This document shows positions 5,758 through 11,687 of a DNA stretch of 27,587 nucleotides, piece by piece (position 1 is the stretch's first letter; the number at the start of each line of letters is the position of its first letter). The notes under the pieces are model-generated. The model saw only the letters and a program-made list of their open reading frames with translations. It was not told where the DNA came from and made no database searches. The DNA comes from a virus. The stretch spans positions 1 to 27,587 of IMG/VR virus record IMGVR_UViG_3300036715_000736; one strand, given 5' to 3'. Made by a program: the position numbers and the translations under genes.

Positions 5758-6653
5758 TGGCACAGTGCAAGATGGACAGACCTGAGCGGGCCGATTATTT
5801 CCGGGTCTTCCCAAGGCATATGCTCATGGATGAGGACTACGAGAACCTGACCCGCGAGGAGTGGGGCTCCGTTTTCCTTCTCATGCTCCACCAGTGGGCC
5901 AAGGGCGGAACCCTACCCGATGACCGCCGGAAGCTGGCATGGCTGGCCCGCTGCACCCCGGATGATCTGGACGACCTGCTGGCGAAGTGGCCGAAGCTGG
6001 AGCCGGTGGCCGGCCAGCCGGGGAGGACCGGCATCCCCTACCTGGTCAGGGAGTGGGAACAGGTGATGGGGTTCTATGAGGCCCAACGGCTCAAGGCCGC
6101 CCGAGGTGGAGCCGCTCGCTGGCCTAAACAGGACGAACGGGATGCCCGTGGGGATGCCCGCGGGGATGCCCGTGCGATGCCCTACCAAGACCAAGACCAA
6201 GACCAAGACCAAGACCAAGACCAAGACCAAAAGAGAACTACATGCCCGGAGGCGGCCAAGCCGCCATCCGGACCGGCGGTGATGGTCCTCCCATGCGTTG
6301 GCAAGGGCCTGAAGGAGTGGCCCGTGACCCAGGCCCTTCTCGACGACTGGAAGGATGCCTATCCAGGTCTTGACCCATTGGCTGAGGCCAAGCGGATGAG
6401 GCTATGGCTGGAGCAGAACCCCAAGCGAGGCAAAACCTACGTCGGCATGGGGCGATTCACCACCAACTGGCTAAGCCGCGCCCAGGATAGCGCCAGGCCA
6501 TCCACCCCTAACCAAGGAGCCAACCATGGATCTGCGACCCATCGCCACGCGAGGCGCGATGCCGCCCTCAAGGCCCAACTCAGTGACGCCGGAGTCCACA
6601 CCCTGCCCGGTCTGCCAGAATCCGATGTGGCCGGACAGAAAGAACCCTGGTGA
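5757..6653 (+). CDS. DUF1376 (YdaU-type) phage replication protein
   Basis: The start at ATG 5757 overlaps the HicA-like stop (TGATG). In the 298-residue product, residues about 10-95 carry the DUF1376 pattern (HMLMDEDYENLTREEWGSVF, LHQWAKGGTLPDD, LAWLARCTPDDLDDLL), found in phage replication-initiation proteins with a winged-helix fold. A repetitive linker follows (DARG repeats 129-140, then a Gln-Asp run 144-158). The C-terminal part (about 182-245) has the WPVTQALLDDWKDAYPGLD and WLEQNPKRGKTYVG motifs usual at the end of such proteins. It probably loads onto the origin and works with the helicase loader encoded next. Confidence 0.75.
   Translation: MAQCKMDRPERADYFRVFPRHMLMDEDYENLTREEWGSVFLLMLHQWAKGGTLPDDRRKLAWLARCTPDDLDDLLAKWPKLEPVAGQPGRTGIPYLVREWEQVMGFYEAQRLKAARGGAARWPKQDERDARGDARGDARAMPYQDQDQDQDQDQDQDQKRTTCPEAAKPPSGPAVMVLPCVGKGLKEWPVTQALLDDWKDAYPGLDPLAEAKRMRLWLEQNPKRGKTYVGMGRFTTNWLSRAQDSARPSTPNQGANHGSATHRHARRDAALKAQLSDAGVHTLPGLPESDVAGQKEPW
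6141..6176 (+). repeat. 12-bp tandem repeat x3 encoding DARG units
   Basis: Three adjacent copies of GATGCCCGYGGG (6141-6152, 6153-6164, 6165-6176, the last diverging at its end) lie in frame inside the replication protein's linker. The unit length is a multiple of three, so copy-number change would preserve the frame. Confidence 0.85.
6186..6230 (+). repeat. Hexanucleotide microsatellite (CAAGAC)7
   Basis: Seven perfect copies of CAAGAC (6186-6227) followed by CAA encode an alternating Gln-Asp run in the replication protein. It starts only 9 nt after the DARG repeat. Perfect identity at third codon positions suggests recent expansion by slippage, in steps that keep the frame. Confidence 0.95.
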
Positions 6654-7356
6654 GTTGGTCTGCGGCTACTGCCAGACGCAAGAATGGCTGGCAAAGCGCA
6701 AAGTTGAACACCTGAAGAAGATCCGCGCATGGAGTTGGGGCGTCTGCATGGAGGCCGGCATGAGTCCCCGCGAGGCACGGTCTGAAGTCGGAAAAATCCC
6801 GGTGGAAATCAAGCGGGCGCTCCCTATCGAGGCCGTCAAGGCCATGCTGGAGGGCAAGCCACCCAAGGCGGGCTTTGGCATCGGTGGAGAGGGCACGGGC
6901 GGGGGCAAGACCTCCGCGATGGCTTCGATTCTCCGAGCGTACTTGCAGGCGCGGGAAGTGGCACTCGTGAACGAGGGCGGAGAACCTAACCCCTACCCAG
7001 GGGCCGCCGGGCTCCGCTGGCGATCCTGGCCGTCAACCGTGGCTCTCCTCAGGTCTCGGGCAACCGTTGACGGGTTCGTGGAGACAACCGTGAACGACAT
7101 GATCCAGGCCGACATCCTGTTCCTGGACGACCTCGGATCGGAACGCATCAAGGGCTCCTACGTGGAGGACTTCGCCGCCTCGCAACTGGATGTTGTGGTC
7201 GATGAGCGATACCGCCGGGAGGCTCCGACCTTCTACACCACCAACCTGGACATGGGCGGCCTGATCGAGTTCTACGGCGCCCGCCTCGTCAGCCGCCTCT
7301 GCGGCGATAACCCGCTGGTCATCGTGACCGGCCTTAAGGACCAGAGGTTCAAGTGA
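6526..7356 (+). CDS. DnaC/IstB-like AAA+ helicase loader with zinc ribbon
   Basis: Product of 276 residues. An N-terminal CPVC...CGYC zinc ribbon (Cys27, 30, 46, 49) precedes an AAA+ domain with Walker A GEGTGGGKTS (121-130), Walker B ILFLDDLG (197-204), a sensor-I-like TTNLD and the RLVSRL arginine-finger region typical of DnaC/DnaI. It would load the replicative helicase together with the DUF1376 protein. AAGGAG upstream supports ATG 6526, which makes the gene overlap the previous one by 128 bp in another frame. ATG 6556 is an alternative start, still upstream of the zinc ribbon. It ends in a GTGA overlap with the next gene. Confidence 0.85.
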   Translation: MDLRPIATRGAMPPSRPNSVTPESTPCPVCQNPMWPDRKNPGELVCGYCQTQEWLAKRKVEHLKKIRAWSWGVCMEAGMSPREARSEVGKIPVEIKRALPIEAVKAMLEGKPPKAGFGIGGEGTGGGKTSAMASILRAYLQAREVALVNEGGEPNPYPGAAGLRWRSWPSTVALLRSRATVDGFVETTVNDMIQADILFLDDLGSERIKGSYVEDFAASQLDVVVDERYRREAPTFYTTNLDMGGLIEFYGARLVSRLCGDNPLVIVTGLKDQRFK

Positions 7357-7622
7357 CAACCCCCCTGATCGTGCACCCGCTGGATGAGCCCGAGGCATAT
7401 GGTTGGAACCCTCCCAACATGGCGGAGGACGACTTTCAGGTCCCGCCCGACCTAGTGCACTACTACCGGCAGTTCCGCCCCGGCTACTGGGGCTATGTCT
7501 GCCCGTCCTGCAAGTGCGTGTTCGCGCCCGGCTGGGGATCGAACATACCCGAGCAATTCCGGGCGCACATCGGCCCCCACTTGGAAGGGAAGGGGTGCTT
7601 CCTGGAGCCCAAGAAGGTGTGA
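7353..7622 (+). CDS. Small zinc-finger-like protein of unknown function
   Basis: The start GTG 7353 overlaps the helicase loader stop. The 89-residue product has CPSC (two Cys) followed by HIGPH (two His) about 30 residues later and a further Cys, compatible with a C2H2-type metal site near the C-terminus. The N-terminal half is rich in Pro and aromatic residues. I do not recognise the family. Its stop codon lies within the second CRP-type palindrome (7618-7633), which marks the end of this operon. Confidence 0.6.
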   Translation: MTTPLIVHPLDEPEAYGWNPPNMAEDDFQVPPDLVHYYRQFRPGYWGYVCPSCKCVFAPGWGSNIPEQFRAHIGPHLEGKGCFLEPKKV

Positions 7623-7633
7623 CGGAGATCACA
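7618..7633 (+). promoter_or_regulatory. CRP/FNR-type palindromic operator, copy 2
   Basis: TGTGACGGAGATCACA is a perfect TGTGA-N6-TCACA dyad identical to the copy at 2292-2307 except for one spacer base; AAGG precedes both. It overlaps the stop codon of the previous gene and lies 26 bp upstream of the -35 of promoter P3, almost the same distance (27 bp) as copy 1 from P1. Confidence 0.6.
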
Positions 7634-7659
7634 CTTCGCAGAAAAACGCAGGTTGAGGG

Positions 7660-7687
7660 TTGATTTTCAGTCAACGGGTCCGATACT
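7660..7687 (+). promoter_or_regulatory. Promoter P3
   Basis: TTGATT (7660-7665), a 16-bp spacer and GATACT (7682-7687), followed by GAAACA. TTGA...TCAA (7660-7674) forms a short inverted repeat over the -35, possibly an operator. It resembles P1 and P2 in spacing and in the ACTGAA string, and drives the accessory operon that begins at 7709. Confidence 0.55.
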
Positions 7688-7708
7688 GAAACATCGAAGG
7701 AGCCCACC

Positions 7709-7894
7709 ATGAAGCACATCCACTCAACCCGCTACGCCGGCAAGACGGACGCCGAATTGGCCTTCATCGTCATGGACGCGCAAGAAGCCGCGAAGGCCAT
7801 GAGGTCCATCGGGAACGAGGACGCCGAGGCGAAATATCTGGACCAGGTGAATGACGCCCTGACCGAGAAGCGCCGTCGGCAGGTGAAGAAGTAA
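7709..7894 (+). CDS. Small hypothetical protein
   Basis: First gene after promoter P3, of 61 residues, with GAAGGAG upstream of ATG 7709. It is mostly helical by composition (DAELAFIVMDAQEAAKAM, AEAKYLDQVNDAL) with a basic C-terminus (EKRRRQVKK). No family recognised. First-position early genes of this size often encode host-takeover or regulatory proteins, but nothing here proves that. A C-rich 44-nt gap follows. Confidence 0.6.
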   Translation: MKHIHSTRYAGKTDAELAFIVMDAQEAAKAMRSIGNEDAEAKYLDQVNDALTEKRRRQVKK

Positions 7895-7938
7895 GCGCCA
7901 GGCACACCCCCCCCCACCCATCTCAAGGAGCCGCCACC

Positions 7939-8301
7939 ATGGCAAACGCCTTCCCCTACCGCCCCATCCAACTGACGAATGACATCCGCGCCGCAATCCA
8001 CTTCGCGCCCGACCGGGGCATCAACAAACCATGGCTCCACCTCTCCATGAGTTGCGTAACCATGGTCCCCGACTGCACGGAGGAGACCGTGGGCGCCCTC
8101 CGCACCCTGGCTGACAACCTGGAGGAAGCCTTCCAGATGAAAGCGAAGCGGGAGGCTATCGAGGCCGCCATGGCGGTGCCCGATTCCATCTCCGAGACCC
8201 TGGACGGGCCGCCCATCAAGGTGAATAGCCCCGCCGATGACGCCGCCATGGACGCCCTGGAAGCCGCCGTCAACATGGTTCGTCCCCCGGCGCAGGTGTG
8301 A
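7939..8301 (+). CDS. Hypothetical protein
   Basis: ATG 7939 is preceded by AAGGAG. The 120-residue product has a Cys-containing beta-like N-terminal half (residues 1-50) and a helical C-terminal half (TVGALRTLADNLEEAFQMKAKREAIEAAM). I recognise no family. The stop overlaps a GTG that may start the next gene. Confidence 0.6.
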   Translation: MANAFPYRPIQLTNDIRAAIHFAPDRGINKPWLHLSMSCVTMVPDCTEETVGALRTLADNLEEAFQMKAKREAIEAAMAVPDSISETLDGPPIKVNSPADDAAMDALEAAVNMVRPPAQV

Positions 8302-8363
8302 GCATGACCACCGGGCGGGGAATCCAGCTGCACCACCTCAAGCCAACTCCACGGAGCGAACCC

Positions 8364-8618
8364 ATGACCCAAACCACCGAGCAGAAAGCCCCGAAGGTCA
8401 TCGCCGATCTGATTGCCAACCTCACGGCGCTCACCGCCAATCAACCCACTACGGCCGAGATCGAAGAGGCCCTCCTCACGAGTAAGGCGATCACCAGGGG
8501 CCTTTTTGAATGGCTGGCCTCGCGCTACGCCACCCGGGGGCGGGCGAACCTCACCGGGCTGGTCCCCTCGAACACCAGAATCAGCGGCCTGGACCGCAGC
8601 GCGGATGCCCCCCTGTGA
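8364..8618 (+). CDS. Hypothetical protein
   Basis: ATG 8364 is chosen because GGAG lies about 9 nt upstream. GTG 8298 (GTGA overlap with the previous gene) and ATG 8304 are in the same frame and equally possible; they would add about 20 residues. From 8364 the product is 84 residues: a helical segment (KVIADLIANLTALTAN), a short acidic stretch, then a basic C-terminal half. No family recognised. Confidence 0.5.
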   Translation: MTQTTEQKAPKVIADLIANLTALTANQPTTAEIEEALLTSKAITRGLFEWLASRYATRGRANLTGLVPSNTRISGLDRSADAPL

Positions 8619-8902
8619 GTACCCACCCCACCATCGCCGCCCTGCGCCCCTACCTCAACGCCTGGGGATGGGACCACCCTCAGGAGGTCCTAGCGGCCCT
8701 CAGCGCGGTGAAACCCCGTCACGGCATCATCCTCGCCCCGTCCCACGTCCTGCCGGCCCAGGCCAGCCGCATCCTTCAGATGCCCGGCACCACCATCTCC
8801 TACCGCGTGAAGCACGGGAACATGGCGTCTGAGGTCTGGTGGCAGACCACCATGATCCCCATGTCCGCCGTCATGGCGGAGCTGAAGAAGAAGGAGCACT
8901 GA
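8615..8902 (+). CDS. Hypothetical protein
   Basis: The start is taken as GTG 8615, in a GTGA overlap with the previous stop; the frame remains open upstream but no better start is seen. The 95-residue product starts with a helical stretch (IAALRPYLNAWGW) and ends in a lysine-rich helix (AVMAELKKKEH). The pattern MPGTTISYRVKHG could be a turn of a small DNA-binding fold, but this is weak. The end overlaps the next ATG (TGATG). Confidence 0.55.
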   Translation: MSTHPTIAALRPYLNAWGWDHPQEVLAALSAVKPRHGIILAPSHVLPAQASRILQMPGTTISYRVKHGNMASEVWWQTTMIPMSAVMAELKKKEH

Positions 8903-9255
8903 TGCGCCCCCTTGTTTACGTCAGTTCTCCCTACACCGCCACCAGTGAACAGTTAATGGCGGTCAACACCCAGCGGGCCCTCGCCTATGGCGCACAGGTC
9001 CGCGACACGGGGGCCACGCCACTGGTGCCCCACGTATCGGTCATTCCATTCCCCACGCTGAGCGCCAAGGAAGCCTGGGGACCGGCGATGCAAGAATGCC
9101 TGACCATGCTCTCCAGATCTGACGCCATGCTGCTCTGCCCCGGATGGGAGGAGTCCCGTGGGTGCCGCGTGGAGCTGCTCCAGGCCGAGCAATGGCAGAT
9201 CCCTGTGTTCTACAATGTCCAGGATCTGCGAGCCTGGGTGGAGAAGTCCGCATGA
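8902..9255 (+). CDS. DUF4406-type nucleoside deoxyribosyltransferase-like protein
   Basis: ATG 8902 overlaps the previous stop. The 117-residue product fits DUF4406: an N-terminal YVSSPYTA strand-turn, a conserved Asn in AVNTQRALAYG, PLVPHVSV, a Cys/Leu-rich helix and a C-terminal DAMLLCPGWEESRGCRVELLQAEQW block. The last block matches the ligand-binding signature of the deoxyribosyltransferase superfamily (DA..l.pGWe.S.G...E). Members are suspected to act on nucleotides or derivatives in phage metabolism; the substrate is unknown. Confidence 0.75.
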   Translation: MRPLVYVSSPYTATSEQLMAVNTQRALAYGAQVRDTGATPLVPHVSVIPFPTLSAKEAWGPAMQECLTMLSRSDAMLLCPGWEESRGCRVELLQAEQWQIPVFYNVQDLRAWVEKSA

Positions 9256-9611
9256 CGCCCGCTGAAGCCCTCGCCGCCCACATCGCCCAGCGCCCGGAAA
9301 TGCCGCGTCCCTATGACCCCGACAGCGCCATCGCCGTGGCCTGGCAGCGGGCCATGCAGCGATGGGTTGATACCAAGGATCGCCTGGAGTGCGCCGTATC
9401 CATGGATGGGATCACCGTCGAATTCGAGCGGCAAACCCCCATCGTTACGCCCCGCGCCGACTACATCTACCATGAGCCCAGGGGCAGGAAACGCAAGAGG
9501 CCCGCCTGGTCCGGTGCCACCCGCGAGTACAACCGCCAGAAGGCCAGGGAGTCCCGGGAGCGCCGTCGGGCCGCGATCCGTGAGGACCTGGGGGAAAGGG
9601 GGCCGCGATGA
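9252..9611 (+). CDS. Hypothetical basic protein
   Basis: ATG 9252 overlaps the previous stop (ATGA). The 119-residue product has a helical N-terminal part (DSAIAVAWQRAMQRWVDTKDRLE), a central beta-like stretch and a strongly basic C-terminal third (RGRKRKRP, then RQKARESRERRRAAIR). The tail could bind nucleic acid. No family recognised. It is coupled to the next gene by a 4-base ATGA overlap. Confidence 0.55.
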   Translation: MTPAEALAAHIAQRPEMPRPYDPDSAIAVAWQRAMQRWVDTKDRLECAVSMDGITVEFERQTPIVTPRADYIYHEPRGRKRKRPAWSGATREYNRQKARESRERRRAAIREDLGERGPR

Positions 9612-9922
9612 TCCTCGCCGTTCTCGCTCTCCTCTGGGCACTCGGACTCGCCGTGATTCTCCGGGACATCGACCGGCAGCAGTCGGCCCGCAAGGTGCGC
9701 CCCCTGACGCAGGACGAGGAAGCCGCCCGTGATCTCTACAGGAAGCGCGACCGGGACCGTGTGGAGGCCCTACGCGCCACCCGCTACGCCGAACAGCAGG
9801 CGTGGGAGGCGCATAGACACGAGGCCGAACACATCAAGCACGTGCGGGACCTCCGACTGCTCTGGGCCGAACGGCTAGGCCGCACATCTGAACCCCGCGT
9901 CCATGAGGTGTCCCATGCCTGA
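9608..9922 (+). CDS. Small membrane-anchored protein
   Basis: The 104-residue product begins with one hydrophobic segment (residues 2-18, LAVLALLWALGLAVI) followed by a long, highly charged helix rich in Arg, Glu and His (about 20-95). The predicted topology is one span plus a cytoplasmic or periplasmic coil. Unrecognised. It overlaps the next small gene, also a single-span protein, by 8 bp, so the two may act together. Confidence 0.58.
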   Translation: MILAVLALLWALGLAVILRDIDRQQSARKVRPLTQDEEAARDLYRKRDRDRVEALRATRYAEQQAWEAHRHEAEHIKHVRDLRLLWAERLGRTSEPRVHEVSHA

Positions 9923-10067
9923 AACCAACCTCGACTACCAGTTCTGTATCTTCTTCCTCTTCGTCCTCGGATTGGCGGCGGTCCTGCTGCTGCCCACGCC
10001 CGATGAACGGCGACTGGAGCGCCACCAGCCCATCCACGACACCACCAAGACCTGGCGGAAGCTGTGA
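9915..10067 (+). CDS. 50-residue single-span membrane protein
   Basis: A short frame from ATG 9915 to TGA 10065-10067. The product has a clear hydrophobic span (about residues 10-27, rich in Phe and Leu, ending LLLP) and a charged basic C-terminal tail. Eight bases overlap the previous gene, which also encodes a single-span protein. It closes the 7709 operon; a large dyad follows directly. No family recognised. Confidence 0.52.
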   Translation: MPETNLDYQFCIFFLFVLGLAAVLLLPTPDERRLERHQPIHDTTKTWRKL

Positions 10068-10079
10068 CGCTCACCGGCC

Positions 10080-10106
10080 CAACCGGTGACAAATTGTCAC
10101 CAGTTG
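10080..10106 (+). promoter_or_regulatory. 27-bp near-perfect dyad, probable operator
   Basis: The centre GGTGACAAATTGTCACC (10085-10101) is a perfect 8-bp inverted repeat around one A (10093). After one mismatched pair (10084/10102) it continues with CAAC (10080-10083) and GTTG (10103-10106), giving 12 of 13 paired positions. There is no T-run after it, and the one-base centre suits a dimeric DNA-binding protein better than an RNA terminator. It sits between the accessory operon and the genes leading into the cassette array. Confidence 0.6.
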
Positions 10107-10154
10107 AAGAAACCCCAAAGGGGGATAAGTGACAGAAAATCGGATTGAAACCAT

Positions 10155-10171
10155 CGGCCCCGCCGTGGGCC
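10155..10171 (+). repeat. 17-nt direct repeat, left copy
   Basis: CGGCCCCGCCGTGGGCC occurs here and at 13432-13448 in the same orientation, both times outside coding sequence. Internally GGCCC and GGGCC can pair. The two copies bracket a 3.3-kb accessory segment. Confidence 0.6.
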
Positions 10172-10182
10172 AAGGAGATGAG

Positions 10183-10323
10183 ATGAGCCGTGATCGTTGG
10201 ATCTGCACCGAATGCGATCAGTGGTTCTACGCCGAGGAAGGCGATGACCCCGAAAGTAATATGTGCCAGCGGTGTCAGAGCGGTGACACCCCCGCCAGTT
10301 ACATCGAAAATCATTGCAGCTGA
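10183..10323 (+). CDS. 46-residue zinc-ribbon protein
   Basis: ATG 10183 is chosen because AAGGAG lies 5 nt upstream; the frame is open back to GTG 10129, which lacks such a site. The product has CTEC near residue 9 and CQRC near residue 28, spaced as in a rubredoxin-like zinc ribbon, then a short tail. Small zinc ribbons are common phage accessory proteins. Function unknown. Confidence 0.6.
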   Translation: MSRDRWICTECDQWFYAEEGDDPESNMCQRCQSGDTPASYIENHCS

Positions 10324-10348
10324 TTGATCTCGTCCATCTGGAGGGACC

Positions 10349-10621
10349 ATGACGATCCACCCCGCAAAGACACCGAAGTTGAAAGGCTGGATTCCATGCG
10401 CTGATCGCCTCCCCAAGAAGGGTCAGGAAGTGCTGATCTACCTGGATGAGAACGAAGGCGGGATGCTCGAACTTGGATACACCAGCCTCATCACTATCGC
10501 CATCTACACCGGGGAAGGCGATGAGTGGTCCCGCGATTGGGAAGCCGATGCCAATGCGCCCATCGAGGACGGGTGCCAGCCGACCCACTGGATGCCCCTC
10601 CCTGAACCCCCGACCGTCTAA
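10349..10621 (+). CDS. DUF551 protein, possibly cassette-borne
   Basis: The 90-residue product fits DUF551: GWIPCADRLPKKGQEVLIY at the N-terminus and the C-terminal QPTHWMPLPEPP signature. The biochemical function of the family is unknown; it is frequent in phages. GGAGGG precedes ATG 10349. Its TAA stop lies inside GTCTAAC (10616-10622), an RYYYAAC core, exactly as in the cassette genes that follow, so this gene may itself be an old cassette. No matching GTTRRRY core with attC structure was seen upstream. Confidence 0.78.
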   Translation: MTIHPAKTPKLKGWIPCADRLPKKGQEVLIYLDENEGGMLELGYTSLITIAIYTGEGDEWSRDWEADANAPIEDGCQPTHWMPLPEPPTV

Positions 10622-10641
10622 CGAGTGTCCACTGGTTAAGC
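10616..10641 (+). repeat. Miniature attC-like site
   Basis: GTCTAAC (10616-10622, RYYYAAC) and GTTAAGC (10635-10641, GTTRRRY) flank a tiny hairpin (AGTG-TC-CACT, 10624-10633). At 26 nt it is far shorter than normal attC sites (usually more than 50 nt), so it may be a remnant or a hybrid left by recombination at the array's left edge. Confidence 0.5.
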
Positions 10642-10671
10642 GACGAACACGAAAACGTAACAGGAGAAATC

Positions 10672-10917
10672 ATGAAATTCCGAAAGAAGCCAGTTGTGAT
10701 TGACGCGGAACTCTACGACGGGACTGCCGTAAGCGTAGAACGAGTGATGGAAATGGGAGGAACGCGGGGAATTAACAACAGCCCGGAAGGGCTTTACATC
10801 GTAACCCTCGAAGGGACGATGAGAGCGGACAAGGGCGACTGGATTATCAAGGGCGTGAAAGGGGAGTTGTACCCCTGCAAGCCTGACATTTTCGAGGCAA
10901 CATACGAAGACGCCTAA
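10672..10917 (+). CDS. Cassette gene 1: conserved small phage protein
   Basis: The 81-residue product belongs to a small family widespread in phages. The recognisable parts are the MKFRKKPVVIDA start, TLEGTMRADKGDWIIKGVKG near 43-62 and the YPCKPDIFEATYE end. Function unknown. AGGAGA precedes ATG 10672. The TAA stop is embedded in the GCCTAAC core of the following attC site (10912-10918). That a typical phage family appears as an integron-type cassette is notable in itself. Confidence 0.78.
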   Translation: MKFRKKPVVIDAELYDGTAVSVERVMEMGGTRGINNSPEGLYIVTLEGTMRADKGDWIIKGVKGELYPCKPDIFEATYEDA

Positions 10918-10988
10918 CGATTCGCATAACCAGCCCCAGCGCAGGCCGGATCTTTCAGAAACCGAATCGCACCCGCGCTGGGTTAGGC
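10912..10988 (+). repeat. attC site 1
   Basis: GCCTAAC (10912-10918) and GTTAGGC (10982-10988) are perfectly complementary outer cores 77 nt apart end to end. GCGCTGG directly before the right core pairs with CCAGCGC inside the left half. A second GCATAAC follows the left core, as in the site at 12144. Arms GATTCG/CGAATC cross this pairing, so the fold is less regular than in the other sites. Confidence 0.65.
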
Positions 10989-11003
10989 GTCACTGGAGGA
11001 ACT

Positions 11004-11354
11004 ATGCGAGAGACGACATTCGAGATACTGACGCAAGGGGATGTGCATATGGCCCACCGCCAAGGCTACATGGTGGCCGGTGACGCTGATGCGGTGTGCT
11101 TCTACATTGACGCCCGCGAACGCGCATACATCAGCGCCAGCTCTGAAAGCGACAGTGGTTGTCCAGTGGTTTACGTGTCGCGGGACGACTGCGAGCGAGA
11201 CACGGAAATCGAATTCAGCGAGTTCAAGGGCTGGCGCTTTCACGCTGGCAGCGAAGGCAAGACAATCGCGGTGGCGCTGGTACGCCGTGCGGCTGATGAC
11301 GCCCAACGACCCAAGCTAACCGGCCCGTTAGCCATTCTGGGCCTTGGATTATGA
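11004..11354 (+). CDS. Cassette gene 2: hypothetical protein reading into its attC
   Basis: GGAGGA lies just before ATG 11004, 15 nt after the previous site. The 116-residue product has alternating beta-like and charged segments (VCFYIDARERAYISA; FSEFKGWRFHAG) and no recognised family. At residues 100-101 the sequence GCC CAA lies in the attC left core. All other bounded genes have TAA there (GCC TAA or GTC TAA), so a T-to-C change appears to have turned the stop into Gln and extended the protein by 16 residues translated from attC. The ancestral length would be 100 residues. Confidence 0.6.
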   Translation: MRETTFEILTQGDVHMAHRQGYMVAGDADAVCFYIDARERAYISASSESDSGCPVVYVSRDDCERDTEIEFSEFKGWRFHAGSEGKTIAVALVRRAADDAQRPKLTGPLAILGLGL

Positions 11355-11399
11355 ATGCGGACCGTGGCTAACGGGTCCGAGTTGAGCGCCTGGTTAGGC
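11301..11399 (+). repeat. attC site 2
   Basis: Outer cores are GCCCAAC (11301-11307) and GTTAGGC (11393-11399). Inside, CGGCCCGTTAGCCA pairs with TGGCTAACGGGTCCG with one extra base in the right arm. The box GCTAAC pairs with GTTGAGC, leaving one unpaired G. This single extrahelical base is the hallmark of attC strand recognition. Total length 99 nt. Confidence 0.75.
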
Positions 11400-11413
11400 G
11401 CAGGAGAAATGAA

Positions 11414-11608
11414 ATGGAAAAACTGAAGGCATTTCTCAAATGGGGCGGGCTGGCAGGCGGGTGCGCATTTGCGCTCTACGTCGTCGTCGGCGGGTTGGTT
11501 GGATTTACCTGCGGCTGGCCATTCGCTGAATTCGCGTTGCCCGGTGCGATTGGTTGCGGGATCGGCACGGGGTTGGCTACTGGGGCAGTATTCGCTTGGG
11601 ACGCCTAA
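11414..11608 (+). CDS. Cassette gene 3: small membrane protein
   Basis: Starts at ATG 11414, with CAGGAGAA upstream, 14 nt after the preceding attC core. The 64-residue product is almost entirely hydrophobic with many Gly: two probable spans (about 12-31 and 38-60) and a basic N-terminus (MEKLKAFLKW), giving a cytoplasmic N-terminal prediction. Small two-span membrane proteins are common among integron cassettes; possible roles include a toxin, holin-like or stress protein, none shown. The TAA stop is inside GCCTAAC. Confidence 0.65.
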   Translation: MEKLKAFLKWGGLAGGCAFALYVVVGGLVGFTCGWPFAEFALPGAIGCGIGTGLATGAVFAWDA

Positions 11609-11656
11609 CGCCCGAGTTCAGCGGCCAACGGGGTCCGCTGGAACGACTGGTTAGAC
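11603..11656 (+). repeat. attC site 3 (most canonical)
   Basis: A short textbook layout of 54 nt: GCCTAAC (11603-11609), 6-nt spacer, GTTCAGCGG, short loop, CCGCTGGAAC, 5-nt spacer, GTTAGAC (11650-11656). The inner arms pair except for one extra base in the right arm, matching the extrahelical base of integron attC sites. The outer cores pair with a single mismatch. Confidence 0.82.
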
Positions 11657-11687
11657 CGCGAACAACGGACAAATTGAAGGAGAAGAA

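Noticed and set aside
5758-6100. Search for a HicB antitoxin after the HicA-like gene
   Set aside because: The downstream product is clearly a DUF1376-type replication protein; no HicB-like fold is visible.
6186-6230. CRISPR-like short repeats
   Set aside because: The units are contiguous 6-mers with no spacers, in frame in a coding sequence; this is a microsatellite.
10196-10202. GTTGGAT as a possible left attC core before DUF551
   Set aside because: GTTRRRY occurs about once per kilobase by chance; there is no paired RYYYAAC or inverted arm, and it lies inside the zinc-ribbon gene.
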